A DNA stretch of 64,000 nucleotides from G965230615 sp965230615 (GCA_965230615.1 OZ246012.1:2914001-2978000), one strand, 5' to 3'; counted from the stretch's first letter, positions 31,403-41,540 are shown. Numbers and translations: made by a program. The notes: a model not told the origin generated them from the sequence alone.

Positions 31403-33435
31403 GCGGCTAATCCAGTATGACGTAATAAAGCATCGATGGTGGGTTTACGGCCTCTAAAACGCTCAAACAATTCCATGGCTTTACTGGAACCACCTCGTTC
31501 CAGTATGCATTGCATAAATTCTTGTCCTGTTGTGCTATTAAATACACCTTGCTCTTCAAACTTTGCAAAGGCATCGGCGGAGAGCACTTCGGCCCATTTA
31601 TAACTGTAATAGCCAGCAGCATAGCCACCTGCAAAAATATGCGAGAAGCTATTTTGAAAACGCACAAAATCAGGCCGGGGTACTACCGCAACCTGCTCAC
31701 GAATCTCATCTAATAATTGTTGTGTTTTATGGCTTGCTTCTGGCTGGTATTCCAGGTGCAAGCGAAAATCAAATAAGCTGAACTCCATTTGACGTAACAA
31801 TTGCATCGCTGCCTGGAAATTACGTGCGGCTTTTAATTTATCCACTAACTCAGCGGGTAGAGGTTCACCGCTTTGGTAATGACCGGTGATTAAATCCAGC
31901 GCGCTTTTTTCCCAACACCAGTTTTCCATAAATTGACTGGGTAACTCTACGGCATCCCATTCCACGCCATTAATACCGGCAACGGCCGGGTAATCTATCT
32001 GCGTTAGCATATGGTGCAAACCATGACCAAACTCATGGAAGAGGGTGACCACTTCGTCATGGGTAAATAGGGCAGGTTTATCCGCCACCGGTGGCGATAA
32101 ATTACACGTCAGATAGGCAACCGGTGTTTGTACCTCTTTTGCTCTTTGAAAGCGGTTAACACATTCATCCATCCAGGCCCCGCCACGCTTATGTGGACGG
32201 GCGTATAAATCCAGGTAGAACTGGCCACGTAACTGGCCTTGTGCATCTTTTATGACATAAAAACTAACATCAGGATGCCAGACATCCGTATCTTGTTGCT
32301 GACTGATCTGTAAGCCATACAAACGCCCCACAATATCAAACAGGCCATTGATCACTTTTTCAGCAGGGAACCAGGGTTTAAGCTCTTCTTGTGACAGCTC
32401 ATAGCGCTCGATGCGGAGCTTTTCAGCATAGTAGGCGACATCCCAGGCTTGCAGGGTTTCACCTTTCAAGTCACTGGCGGCAAACTCGGCCAGTTCGGCA
32501 TATTCTGCCTCGGCTGCTGATTTGCCGCGATTGACCAGATCATTTAAGAAATTCAGGACATCATCTGTGGTTTCAGCCATTTTAGTGGCTAATGATTGCT
32601 CAGCATAATTGGCAAAGCCTAATAATTGCGCCTGCTCATGCCGTAATGCCAATATTTGCTCAATAATCTCACTATTATCCCATTCACCTGCATTAGGGCC
32701 CTGCTCAGAGGCCCGCGTATTATAGGCTGTATAAATGTCTCGCCGGAGCTCGCGGTTTTCAGCATAAGTGACTACCGCTATGTAACAAGGTATTTGCAAA
32801 TTGAGCAACCAGCCATCCAGACTCTCTTGTTCAGCAGCCTGTTTGGCCATGGCCAATGCCGATTCGGGTAAACCCGCCAGTTTATCGGTATTCGGATGGT
32901 GCTGCTTCCAGGCTAAGGTTGCATCAAGCACGTTTTGTTCAAATTTGGAGTTTAGCGCTGTCAGTGATTCCTGAATCTCTTTGTAACGTTGTTTTTTATT
33001 ATCAGGCAGATCGACACCACTCAAGTGAAAATCGAGCAACATATCGTCCAAAATTTTATGTTGTGTTGGGTTCAACGTTGCAGTCTGCGCATTTTTCAGC
33101 TGCTTAACCTTATTAAAAAGCTCCTCATTTAAACCTATTTCCGTGTAATACTGCGTCAGTTTTTGTAAACAACGCTCATGCACACTGCGCAACGCTTCAC
33201 TATCCATCACTGAGTTTAAATGCCGCACAGGTGACCAGGCTTTGGACAAGCGATCACCTAACTCATCGAGTGGTGTTATAAAGTTTTCCCAACTTGGGGT
33301 AGCTTTTTCTTGTAGCAGTTCGGCCAATGCCTGGCGATTCTCTGCCAAAAGCTGATCAATCGCCGGTTCAATATGGTCTGTTTCAATTTGACTGAACAGA
33401 GGCAATGTAGAATGATTTAATAATGGATTACTCAT
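31399..33435 (-). CDS. prlC: oligopeptidase A (M3 metallopeptidase)
   Basis: PrlC degrades cytoplasmic oligopeptides, including cleaved signal peptides. The 678-residue product has the standard M3 length, with the zinc motif H-E-F-G-H in L-F-H-E-F-G-H-G-L-H-H at about residue 468 and the downstream Glu ligand in G-V-E-W-D-A-V-E-L-P-S-Q. It is translationally coupled to the SH3-protein gene. Confidence 0.95.
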   Translation of the reverse strand: MSNPLLNHSTLPLFSQIETDHIEPAIDQLLAENRQALAELLQEKATPSWENFITPLDELGDRLSKAWSPVRHLNSVMDSEALRSVHERCLQKLTQYYTEIGLNEELFNKVKQLKNAQTATLNPTQHKILDDMLLDFHLSGVDLPDNKKQRYKEIQESLTALNSKFEQNVLDATLAWKQHHPNTDKLAGLPESALAMAKQAAEQESLDGWLLNLQIPCYIAVVTYAENRELRRDIYTAYNTRASEQGPNAGEWDNSEIIEQILALRHEQAQLLGFANYAEQSLATKMAETTDDVLNFLNDLVNRGKSAAEAEYAELAEFAASDLKGETLQAWDVAYYAEKLRIERYELSQEELKPWFPAEKVINGLFDIVGRLYGLQISQQQDTDVWHPDVSFYVIKDAQGQLRGQFYLDLYARPHKRGGAWMDECVNRFQRAKEVQTPVAYLTCNLSPPVADKPALFTHDEVVTLFHEFGHGLHHMLTQIDYPAVAGINGVEWDAVELPSQFMENWCWEKSALDLITGHYQSGEPLPAELVDKLKAARNFQAAMQLLRQMEFSLFDFRLHLEYQPEASHKTQQLLDEIREQVAVVPRPDFVRFQNSFSHIFAGGYAAGYYSYKWAEVLSADAFAKFEEQGVFNSTTGQEFMQCILERGGSSKAMELFERFRGRKPTIDALLRHTGLAA

Positions 33436-33509
33436 AAACGCACTTTAACATAAATTAGAAATATCACTGGCATACCAGTGTCGCAAATCCCTTGAATCTG
33501 TAATAGACC

Positions 33510-34448
33510 TTAGGCTAAATCCAATCGCACATTGATGGCATATAAACAAAGCGATGTTAGCAGTACTGTTACTATCAACATAAAACGGCCACTCCACCGA
33601 TATTTCTTGACCATTTTTTCTGGATCCTCGGCAGACAATAGATAAGGCCGCTTGTCCACCGGTTTTTGCAATACATGCATTGCGGGTAGCTCTGTTTGCT
33701 CACCACGTATTTTTATCACTTCCTGATGCGCAGCTTTACGTAAGGCCTCCCACTCATCCATATCGATTTTGCCATCTTTGTTATCATCAAACCTGGCCAG
33801 GATCTTAGGATCATTTTTCCACTTGGCAATAAGGTCTCGCGCTTCCTCGCCCAGTGTTTGTATATGCTCGTTACCACCACCGGTCGTTTTAAACCAGCCA
33901 ATGGCATAGATATGATCGTATTCCTCCAAGCGCCACTCTGTATAGCGATAACGGCCGCTTGTTAAGAATTGTAAAACGCCTTTTTTCTCACCCTCACTAC
34001 GCAGTGGTCTTGCCGTACTGCCAAACCATTGTTTTTTCTCGCGTACGGTAACATCAGCACCGTCAGGATCAATAACACAATGACCCGTATCATCTTTAAA
34101 TAAAAAGATCGCATCGCTGCGACCTTTATCAATAGTGCGCCAATTCGTGTTCTTGCCTGAACGGCGGCGTTCTTCTATGCGGTATTTAAACCAGACACAG
34201 GGTAACCCTGTTAAGGGTGCGATGACCTTAGGCCCCTCCAACATTTCTGCATGGCCGATTAACTCAACATAACCTTGTGCTGCAGAACGTACTCTAGAGG
34301 TAGGGACATCTTCAATAAGGCGTGCTCGACGGCTATTACGAAAACCAAAAAACCAGAGCACAATCGCTACAACTAAGCCGAATATTGTCAGCTGCCAAAA
34401 GTCGCTGCTCGGCGCTGTCAAGATGTTGCGTTGCAGTTCAGCCAGCAT
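33510..34448 (-). CDS. GIDE-type membrane protein with an EF-hand, LemA partner
   Basis: The 312-residue protein has an N-terminal membrane helix (about residues 20-36), a GIDE/MULAN-like domain (G-P-x-V-I-A-P-L-T-G-L-P-C-V-W-F-K-Y-R at 72-90, W-F-K-T-T-G later), and a second helix (about 288-306). A canonical calcium-binding EF-hand sits at Asp221, Asn223, Asp225, Gly226, Ile228, Asp229 and Glu232. It lies downstream of lemA in the same direction, a common pair. In bacteria GIDE-like proteins lack the RING finger of the eukaryotic ligase. Calcium dependence is inference from the EF-hand. Confidence 0.8.
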   Translation of the reverse strand: MLAELQRNILTAPSSDFWQLTIFGLVVAIVLWFFGFRNSRRARLIEDVPTSRVRSAAQGYVELIGHAEMLEGPKVIAPLTGLPCVWFKYRIEERRRSGKNTNWRTIDKGRSDAIFLFKDDTGHCVIDPDGADVTVREKKQWFGSTARPLRSEGEKKGVLQFLTSGRYRYTEWRLEEYDHIYAIGWFKTTGGGNEHIQTLGEEARDLIAKWKNDPKILARFDDNKDGKIDMDEWEALRKAAHQEVIKIRGEQTELPAMHVLQKPVDKRPYLLSAEDPEKMVKKYRWSGRFMLIVTVLLTSLCLYAINVRLDLA

Positions 34449-34496
34449 CGATTATCAAGCACCATTGAGTATGCATGGCTGAAGCCTTATATAAGC

Positions 34497-35069
34497 TCAA
34501 CTAAATAGGGCTTTTACATCAACATCCGCTGTCTCTGCCGCTGAAAACTCTAATAATTGCTTTTCTTTAAAATTCATCATGCGCGCGACTAGCACATCGG
34601 GAAATTGTTCGATGCGGACATTATTCAGGTTGACGCTTTCGTTATAAAATTCGCGGCGATCCGCAATTTGGTTTTCCAGACCGGAAATACGTGTTTGCAG
34701 GTGCTTAAAGTTATCATTGGCTTTTAAGTCTGGGTAGTTCTCTGCCAAAGCAAATAAATTACCTAAGCCCATTCTTAACATGCCTTCAGCAGCACCTAAT
34801 GCCCCCATATTGCCACTCTCCTTGGCACTAAATACTTGTGACCGTGCCTGGATTACTTTTTCCAGGGTATCTTGCTCATACTGCATATACTGTTTGCAGA
34901 CTTCAATTAACTTAGGCAACTCATCGTGACGTTGCTTGAGCAACACATCGATATTGGACCAAGCTTTATCAACAGCGTGCTTGAGTGTCACCAGATTGTT
35001 GTAAATCATTACCGCATACAGAAATACCGCAACGGCTATAACAATTATGATGTATCCGGACAGTTCCAT
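34497..35069 (-). CDS. LemA-family protein
   Basis: The 190-residue protein has the LemA pattern: an N-terminal membrane helix (about residues 4-24), Y-N-N-L-V-T-L-K-H-A-V-D-K-A-W-S-N-I-D-V-L-L-K-Q-R just after it, then a helical bundle and F-P-D-V-L-V-A-R near the end. LemA proteins are conserved envelope proteins of unclear function that often pair with GIDE-like or TPM-domain proteins; here the GIDE-type gene follows 48 bp downstream. Confidence 0.9.
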   Translation of the reverse strand: MELSGYIIIVIAVAVFLYAVMIYNNLVTLKHAVDKAWSNIDVLLKQRHDELPKLIEVCKQYMQYEQDTLEKVIQARSQVFSAKESGNMGALGAAEGMLRMGLGNLFALAENYPDLKANDNFKHLQTRISGLENQIADRREFYNESVNLNNVRIEQFPDVLVARMMNFKEKQLLEFSAAETADVDVKALFS

Positions 35070-35113
35070 AATGAACCCTCTTTATGCTGTCAAAAACAAA
35101 CTAAGCTTATCGA

Positions 35114-37525
35114 TTACACATCCAAGTTAGCGACCGCTAGTGCATTTGTTTCAATAAATTCGCGTCTCGGATCAACCTGATCTCCCATTAAGGTGGTGAA
35201 CACTTCATCTGCACCCACGGCATCTTCGATACGCACTTTTAGTAAGCGGCGGGTATTTGGATCCATTGTGGTTTCAGCTAATTGTTCCGGGTTCATCTCA
35301 CCCAGCCCTTTATAGCGCTGAATATCCAGACCGCGATTGGCTTCTTCAAACAGCCAGTCCATTACTTGCTTAAAGTTTTCTACCGCTGCAGACTTTTCAC
35401 CCCGTTGGATAACAGCACCCTCACCAATCAAACCATCTAAGCGTGTGCCCAAGCTACCCAATAATTGATATTCCGCCGTTTGGAAAAACTCAGGCTCCAA
35501 CACGAGTGTTGTCGGCACACTGTGTACACGACGAATAATTTCCACTGCCTGACCTAACTCACGTTTGAGTGTATTCACTTCATATTCGGTAGCAGCTGGT
35601 GCTTGCTGATCAAGGATCTTTTTAAACTGCTCAGCCCAACTTTGCATTTTATCTTCATCATTAAGGTCACTGTCTTCAAGACCACGAATGTTCAGCAATT
35701 GATCAACAGGTAAAATGTCATACTTGCGTTGTAATCGCTCGATAATGCTAACCGCACTGTTATAACTACTGGCCAATTCTTGTAACGCTGCTTCACTGAT
35801 AGTGCCGCCATCGCCGCCGACGTTTAAGGCAGCATCGTTTAGTGCACGTGATAACAGATGAGCGTTTAATTCGAGATCATCTTTCAGGTATCGCTCTTGT
35901 TTACCTTTTTTCACTTTATACAACGGAGGTTGTGCGATATAAATATGGCCGTTTTCAATCAACTCTGGCATTTGTCGATAAAAGAACGTTAACAACAAGG
36001 TACGAATATGCGAGCCATCGACATCTGCATCTGTCATGATAATAATGTGGTGATAGCGTAATTTTTCTAAGTTGAATTCTTCACGGCCAATGCCACAACC
36101 CAAAGCCGTGATCAATGTGCCAACTTCAGCCGAAGATAACATTTTATCAAAGCGGGCTTTTTCAACATTTAAGATCTTACCCTTGAGTGGCAATATGGCC
36201 TGGGTACGTCGATCGCGCCCTTGCTTGGCTGAACCACCCGCAGAGTCACCCTCCACCAGGTAGAGTTCTGATAAGGCTGGGTCTTTTTCCTGACAATCCG
36301 CGAGTTTGCCAGGTAAACCAGCAACATCTAAAACGCCTTTGCGGCGGGTCATCTCCCGCGCTTTACGGGCTGCTTCGCGGGCACGAGCCGCATCAACAAT
36401 TTTTGCGGTAATGCCTTTGGCCTCAGAAGGGCTTTCCATAAGAAACTCATTGAGCTTCTCTGACATTACCGACTCAACAGCTGATTTCGCCTCTGACGAT
36501 ACCAATTTATCTTTGGTTTGTGATGAAAACTTCGGATCAGGGACTTTTACCGACAATACCGCCGTTAACCCTTCCCGGGCATCATCACCACTCACCGCCA
36601 CTTTGGCTTTTTTAGCGATACCTTCTTTTTCAATATACTGATTCAGGGTCCTGGTAAGTGCGCCACGGAAGCCCGCTAAATGTGTGCCGCCATCTTTTTG
36701 CGGAATATTATTGGTAAAACAGAAAATATTTTCCTGGTAGGTATCATTCCACTGCAGGGCAATCTCGACCCCTATGCCATCGCGATCATCGTTAAAGTGA
36801 AATACTGTCTGATGTAGTGGCGTTTTATTGGTATTGAGATGCTCAACAAAGGCACGAATACCGCCTTTGTATTCAAAAATATCTTCTTTATCGCTGCGTT
36901 CGTCTTTCAAAACAATACGCACACCGGAGTTTAGGAACGATAGCTCCCGCAGGCGCTTGGCGAGAATATCGTAATGAAACTCGATATTCGAAAAGTATTT
37001 ATCGCTGGGCTTAAAGCTGATTTCAGTACCGGTTCTTTGGGTTTCACCGATAACCGTCAGCGCTTCAAGCGGGCGACTTTCTTCATAGTGCTGCCTGTGT
37101 ATCTCGCCACTACGATAAATGGTCATTTTTACGGTTTCGGATAGGGCATTAACCACTGAGATACCCACACCGTGCAAACCACCTGAGACTTTGTAGGAGT
37201 TATCATCGAATTTACCGCCAGCATGCAGCACCGTCATAATAACTTCGGCGGCTGAGCGACCTTCTTCGGGGTGAATATCGGTTGGGATCCCACGACCATT
37301 ATCTGCCACGGTAATTGACTCATCTCCGTGGATGGTGACGGTTATTTCATCACAATGGCCAGCTAAAGCTTCGTCGATAGAATTATCAACCACTTCAAAA
37401 ACCATATGATGCAGGCCAGTACCATCATCGGTATCGCCAATATACATACCCGGGCGTTTTCTTACAGCATCCAGGCCCTTTAGGACCTTAATACTGGAAG
37501 AATCGTAATCTGAATTATCGCTCAT
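35114..37525 (-). CDS. gyrB: DNA gyrase subunit B
   Basis: GyrB is the ATPase subunit of gyrase, which introduces negative supercoils. The 803-residue product has the GHKL ATPase (E-V-V-D-N-S-I-D-E-A, D-N-G-R-G-I-P, G-G-L-H-G-V-G), the TOPRIM domain (E-G-D-S-A-G-G-S-A and D-A-D-V-D-G-S-H-I) and the C-terminal Y-K-G-L-G-E-M-N-P. Length is typical of gammaproteobacteria. It is the last gene of the dnaA-dnaN-recF-gyrB block. Confidence 0.98.
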   Translation of the reverse strand: MSDNSDYDSSSIKVLKGLDAVRKRPGMYIGDTDDGTGLHHMVFEVVDNSIDEALAGHCDEITVTIHGDESITVADNGRGIPTDIHPEEGRSAAEVIMTVLHAGGKFDDNSYKVSGGLHGVGISVVNALSETVKMTIYRSGEIHRQHYEESRPLEALTVIGETQRTGTEISFKPSDKYFSNIEFHYDILAKRLRELSFLNSGVRIVLKDERSDKEDIFEYKGGIRAFVEHLNTNKTPLHQTVFHFNDDRDGIGVEIALQWNDTYQENIFCFTNNIPQKDGGTHLAGFRGALTRTLNQYIEKEGIAKKAKVAVSGDDAREGLTAVLSVKVPDPKFSSQTKDKLVSSEAKSAVESVMSEKLNEFLMESPSEAKGITAKIVDAARAREAARKAREMTRRKGVLDVAGLPGKLADCQEKDPALSELYLVEGDSAGGSAKQGRDRRTQAILPLKGKILNVEKARFDKMLSSAEVGTLITALGCGIGREEFNLEKLRYHHIIIMTDADVDGSHIRTLLLTFFYRQMPELIENGHIYIAQPPLYKVKKGKQERYLKDDLELNAHLLSRALNDAALNVGGDGGTISEAALQELASSYNSAVSIIERLQRKYDILPVDQLLNIRGLEDSDLNDEDKMQSWAEQFKKILDQQAPAATEYEVNTLKRELGQAVEIIRRVHSVPTTLVLEPEFFQTAEYQLLGSLGTRLDGLIGEGAVIQRGEKSAAVENFKQVMDWLFEEANRGLDIQRYKGLGEMNPEQLAETTMDPNTRRLLKVRIEDAVGADEVFTTLMGDQVDPRREFIETNALAVANLDV

Positions 37526-37667
37526 AAAAGCCTCTTTTAACCCCTGACTCAGTATTTCCTAGGCATCATCAGCTGATCTTGCTAACAATGCGATAACTTA
37601 ATCTTCCCTATCGCCATTTTTATCGAAAGTACCACCCTGCTTCGATCACTTATAGGCGAACTGCCTA

Positions 37668-38747
37668 TTATACCACTTCCTTCACCTGACCATGTTCCAC
37701 GTGAAACACTTTTGCATCCTGCCAAGTGCTGATATCCAGTGCTTCTTTACTGACAGCAGTAATAAAGACCTGTAAGGCCATTTTTTGCAAAATCGCCAAT
37801 AACTTGCCGCGATGCACGTTATCCAGCTCAGCAGCAAGATCATCAAGCAAAATCACGCAGGATCGACCAGTTTGCTGGCTAAAAAGCTCTGCTTGGGCCA
37901 ATGATAAGGCCATTACCAACATTTTCTGCTGCCCACGTGAGACTTGTGGCTTAGCACGCCGTTCATCCATGCGGAACACCAGGTCTGCCCGGTGTGGCCC
38001 CACAGAGGTAAAGCCGCGCTGCCGATCTTTCGCTAAATTTTCGAGTAATAAAGTACTCAGTGGCTGACTGGTATCCCAACCCGCCTGATAACCCAGTTGA
38101 AAGCCATGTTCACCCGATATGGCCTGGGTGAATCCAGGAAAAACCTCCAGCAGGGCCTCAACATATTTAAGCCGTAACGTATGAATGGCATCAGCCGCTT
38201 CATTAAGCGTTTTATCCCAGGCCATCACCGCTTTATTTGGTGACTGCGCTTTGAGCGCGGCATTGCGCTGTTTTAAGGCCTGGTCATAGCGACGCCAGAC
38301 CTGAATAAAGGCATGTTCCACGTGGAACACACCCCAATCCAAAAACTGTCGCCGAAGCTTCGGTCCTCCACTGACCAGCTGGTGACTGTCTGGATGAATA
38401 ATTTGTACTGGCAGCCAGGCCGCTAACGCTGAAACACGGGTAAGCTTTTCACCTGCAGCGCGCATATTGAGCACATCAGCACTTTTTTCAATACCGATAA
38501 AAGCGCTATCGCCAGCAGCCGATGTCACTTTTGCAGTCACTCTGACATTTTGTTCGCCATAACGGCGAATATCAGCCAAGTTCGCACTTCGGAACGATCT
38601 TGCGGTTGCTAATAAGTGAATACCTTCCAGAATACTGGTTTTGCCGGAAGCATTTTCACCATAAATCAGATTCAAACCAAGCGAAGGCTCTATGGAAGCC
38701 TCCGCTAAAATACGTAAATTACTGATATTGAGAGAAAGCAGGCTCAC
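37668..38747 (-). CDS. recF: DNA repair and replication protein RecF
   Basis: RecF is an ABC-type ATPase that, with RecO and RecR, loads RecA at gaps. The 359-residue protein has Walker A G-E-N-A-S-G-K-T-S (residues 30-38), the signature S-R-G-Q-Q-K and Walker B L-L-D-D-L. Two parS sites lie inside the coding sequence, each encoding the peptide F-H-V-E-H. It lies 27 bp after dnaN. Confidence 0.96.
   Translation of the reverse strand: MSLLSLNISNLRILAEASIEPSLGLNLIYGENASGKTSILEGIHLLATARSFRSANLADIRRYGEQNVRVTAKVTSAAGDSAFIGIEKSADVLNMRAAGEKLTRVSALAAWLPVQIIHPDSHQLVSGGPKLRRQFLDWGVFHVEHAFIQVWRRYDQALKQRNAALKAQSPNKAVMAWDKTLNEAADAIHTLRLKYVEALLEVFPGFTQAISGEHGFQLGYQAGWDTSQPLSTLLLENLAKDRQRGFTSVGPHRADLVFRMDERRAKPQVSRGQQKMLVMALSLAQAELFSQQTGRSCVILLDDLAAELDNVHRGKLLAILQKMALQVFITAVSKEALDISTWQDAKVFHVEHGQVKEVV
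37693..37708. promoter_or_regulatory. parS centromere site inside recF (site 1)
   Basis: TGTTCCACGTGAAACA matches the conserved chromosomal parS consensus TGTTNCACGTGNAACA at every fixed position. It lies near the 3' end of recF, within 4 kb of dnaA, as expected for ParB nucleation sites. Confidence 0.93.
38314..38329. promoter_or_regulatory. parS centromere site inside recF (site 2)
   Basis: TGTTCCACGTGGAACA is a perfect palindrome that fits the parS consensus. It is 621 bp from the other site and encodes the same peptide F-H-V-E-H within recF. Confidence 0.93.
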
Positions 38748-38774
38748 TTCAAGTCAAACTGTTTAGAAGCCGCC

Positions 38775-39875
38775 CTATAATCTCATTGGCATAATGACAT
38801 AGCTACTCGCGCCGTCTTCGCTTTCACGGATTAAGCAGCTGCTATTTGGATCCTTGAGTGTGATATGAACTTGCTCATTACCAATCACATTAAGTACATC
38901 AAGAATATAATTCACATTGAAGGCGACTTCGATCAGATCCCCCTGATAATTAACCTCTAACTCTTCTTCGGCTTCTTCTTTATCCGGGTTTTGGGTCTGT
39001 ATCTTCAGCTGGTTATCCAGTGCGACCAAACGTACCCCTCGAAACTTCTCATTGGAAAGAATTGAGGTACGCGTAAGCGACTGTTTGAGTGAAATCCGCT
39101 CAGCTAATAAAACTTTATCGCCATCAGCTGGCATAACACGCTCATAATCAGGGAAGCGGCCATCGATAAGCTTGGAAGTAAAGCGCAGGTTACCAAGGCT
39201 TACACGGATATGATTAGCGCTAAACGCTATTTTAGCCAGCTCATCACCTTCCACTAAGAGTCGCTGCAGTTCTAATGTGCCTTTGCGTGGCACAATCACC
39301 TGCTTACCTTCTGGAATGGCTTGCTCAATTTCAATATTGGACAACGCTAAACGATGACCATCGGTTGCCACTGTCCTGAGTGTATTGCCTTTACACTCAA
39401 ATAACAGGCCATTGAGGTAATAGCGAACATCCTGCTGTGCCATCGCAAAACCCGTTTTATCAATCAGGCCTTTGAGTTGTGCGGCACTGACTTCAAAACG
39501 CGATTCAAACTCAATATCTTCCAATGCCGGGAAGTCATTGGCGGGTAGTGTCGCCAACACGAAGCGACTACGCCCTGAACTTAGGGTGACGCGATCCTTG
39601 CTAAAAGAAAACTTAACCGCAGCACCTTCAGGTAAGTTTTTACTGATATCCAGTAGCTTACGAGCAGGTACGGTGACTTCGGGCGCATCTTCAACAGCAA
39701 TCTCGGTATTGGCTTGCAGCTCGATTTCTAAATCGGTTGCTGTCAATTGAAGCTTGCCACCAATTGCCCTGAAGAGAATGTTCGATAGGATAGGCATTGT
39801 CTGGCGCTTCTCGATAGCACCAATTACAGCTTGTAAGGGTTCTAGTAATTCTTCTCGGTTAAAGCTGAATTTCAT
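38775..39875 (-). CDS. dnaN: DNA polymerase III sliding clamp (beta subunit)
   Basis: DnaN is the dimeric ring that tethers DNA polymerase III to DNA. The 366-residue protein has normal length and the three-domain clamp pattern, starting M-K-F-S-F-N-R-E-E-L-L-E-P-L and ending Y-V-I-M-P-M-R-L, the usual clamp C-terminus. It lies between dnaA and recF in the standard order. Confidence 0.98.
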   Translation of the reverse strand: MKFSFNREELLEPLQAVIGAIEKRQTMPILSNILFRAIGGKLQLTATDLEIELQANTEIAVEDAPEVTVPARKLLDISKNLPEGAAVKFSFSKDRVTLSSGRSRFVLATLPANDFPALEDIEFESRFEVSAAQLKGLIDKTGFAMAQQDVRYYLNGLLFECKGNTLRTVATDGHRLALSNIEIEQAIPEGKQVIVPRKGTLELQRLLVEGDELAKIAFSANHIRVSLGNLRFTSKLIDGRFPDYERVMPADGDKVLLAERISLKQSLTRTSILSNEKFRGVRLVALDNQLKIQTQNPDKEEAEEELEVNYQGDLIEVAFNVNYILDVLNVIGNEQVHITLKDPNSSCLIRESEDGASSYVIMPMRL

Positions 39876-40119
39876 AGCTGTTCTCTATTTTCTATTCACA
39901 TGTTAGTGATTAATTAAATTATATATATTTAAAACTACTATTATTATTAGTGCGGCCATTTTTAGTGGATAACTCTGCTTTTCCTATAAATATCAATGGG
40001 TTATATCGAAAAAAACCCTCAATAACACGATGAATTAATCGTCATAATTGCTGTGCACCACTTGTGGATAAAAACAGCACCTTATGTTGTTCATCAGTTT
40101 GTCACATTTTATCCACATG
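39876..40119. other. dnaA-dnaN intergenic region with DnaA boxes, candidate oriC
   Basis: Two perfect DnaA boxes (TGTGGATAA at 40063-40071 and TTATCCACA at 40109-40117, in opposite orientations) and one near-perfect box (AGTGGATAA at 39964-39972) lie next to a very AT-rich run at about 39909-39949 that could unwind. The region also holds the dnaN promoter. Replication origin or dnaA autoregulation are both possible. Confidence 0.6.
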
Positions 40120-41463
40120 TTAAGAACTTAATATCCGCTGCAAATTATTGTAGTCCTCACCGATCTTCAGATCTTCTTCACGAAGCTCTGCGACCTTACG
40201 GCAAGCGTGTAGTGCTGTCGTATGGTCTCGACCACCAAAGGCATCACCGATCTCAGGTAGGCTGTGATTGGTTAATTCTTTTGCAAGGCTCATGGCAATT
40301 TGTCTGGGTCGTGTTATGGAGCGACTACGACGGGTGGATAATAAATCCGCTACTCTGATTTTATAATAATCAGCAACTGTCTTTTGAATATTTTCGATGG
40401 TTATCAGCTTATCATGCAAAGCAATAAGGTCACGTAGCGCTTCTCGGGCAAAATCCAAGGTTATGGGCCGACCTGTGAAGTGTGAGTTGGCGATAACACG
40501 TCGCATGGCACCTTCGAGCTCGCGCACATTGGAGCGAATACGTTTGGCAATAAAGAAAGCCACTTCGCTAGGCATACTAACACCGGCCTGCTCTGCTTTA
40601 CTTTGCAAAATAGCGACCCGCGTTTCTAGCTCAGGTGGCTCAATGGCAACGGTTAAACCCCAGCCAAAGCGCGACTTTAAGCGTTCTTCAAGACCGTCGA
40701 TTTCCTTGGGAAAGCGATCACAGGTCAAAATGACCTGTTGCTGACCTTCAAGCAGCGCGTTGAAAGTATGAAAGAACTCTTCCTGTGAGCGTTCTTTGCC
40801 AGCAAAGAACTGAATATCATCGATCAATAAAGCATCTACCGAACGATATAAACGCTTGAATTCATTAATAGCATTGTGTTGCAACGCTTTTACCATATCA
40901 CCGACAAAGCGTTCGGAGTGCAGGTACACAATGCGAGCTTCGGGCTTGGTTTGCAAAATCTCATTGCCAACGGCATGCATAAGATGGGTTTTACCCAGGC
41001 CAACACCACCATAAATAAATAGTGGGTTATAAGCACCACCAATATTTTGGCTGACCTGCATTGATGCAGCACGCGCCAGTTGATTGGATTTACCTTCAAC
41101 AAAACTGTCGAAAGTGAAGTTGGTATTCAGATTATGGTTAACCGCAGGCATGGCCGGCTCAACATGTTGAGGTTGAGTCAGCGTAGAAGCCGGTATGGCA
41201 CTAAGATCTATACCAATGTCATTACTACCTATTTCAATAGTAACCTGTTTGGCATCGATACTTTGTAATTGCTGAACTAACTGGTCAATGCGCTCAATAA
41301 AGTGCTCTTTGACCCAGTCCAGAACAAAGCGATTAGGTGCCAATAGTTTTAACGTTCCATTGTCGACCTGGGCTTGCAAAGGGCGAATCCAGGTGTTCAG
41401 TTGCTGCTCAGACAACTCACCTTCCAATTTTTCGAGACAACGAGACCATACCGTCGCAGACAA
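40120..41463 (-). CDS. dnaA: chromosomal replication initiator DnaA
   Basis: DnaA binds origin boxes and opens the duplex. From the TTG at 41463, behind GGGAG, the product has 447 residues and starts S-A-T-V-W-S-R-C-L as in relatives; an in-frame TTG at 41481 has no ribosome site. Domains: I (about 1-85), a linker, the AAA+ domain (Walker A G-G-V-G-L-G-K-T-H, Walker B L-L-I-D-D-I-Q-F) and the DNA-binding domain IV with G-G-R-D-H-T-T-A-L-H-A. It diverges from rpmH. Confidence 0.96.
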   Translation of the reverse strand: MSATVWSRCLEKLEGELSEQQLNTWIRPLQAQVDNGTLKLLAPNRFVLDWVKEHFIERIDQLVQQLQSIDAKQVTIEIGSNDIGIDLSAIPASTLTQPQHVEPAMPAVNHNLNTNFTFDSFVEGKSNQLARAASMQVSQNIGGAYNPLFIYGGVGLGKTHLMHAVGNEILQTKPEARIVYLHSERFVGDMVKALQHNAINEFKRLYRSVDALLIDDIQFFAGKERSQEEFFHTFNALLEGQQQVILTCDRFPKEIDGLEERLKSRFGWGLTVAIEPPELETRVAILQSKAEQAGVSMPSEVAFFIAKRIRSNVRELEGAMRRVIANSHFTGRPITLDFAREALRDLIALHDKLITIENIQKTVADYYKIRVADLLSTRRSRSITRPRQIAMSLAKELTNHSLPEIGDAFGGRDHTTALHACRKVAELREEDLKIGEDYNNLQRILSS

Positions 41464-41540
41464 CGCTACTCTCCCAAACAATAATGTTGTGGCTGGAAAT
41501 AACTACAGGGAAGCAATTAGTCTAAACCTGTTGCCCAGAC

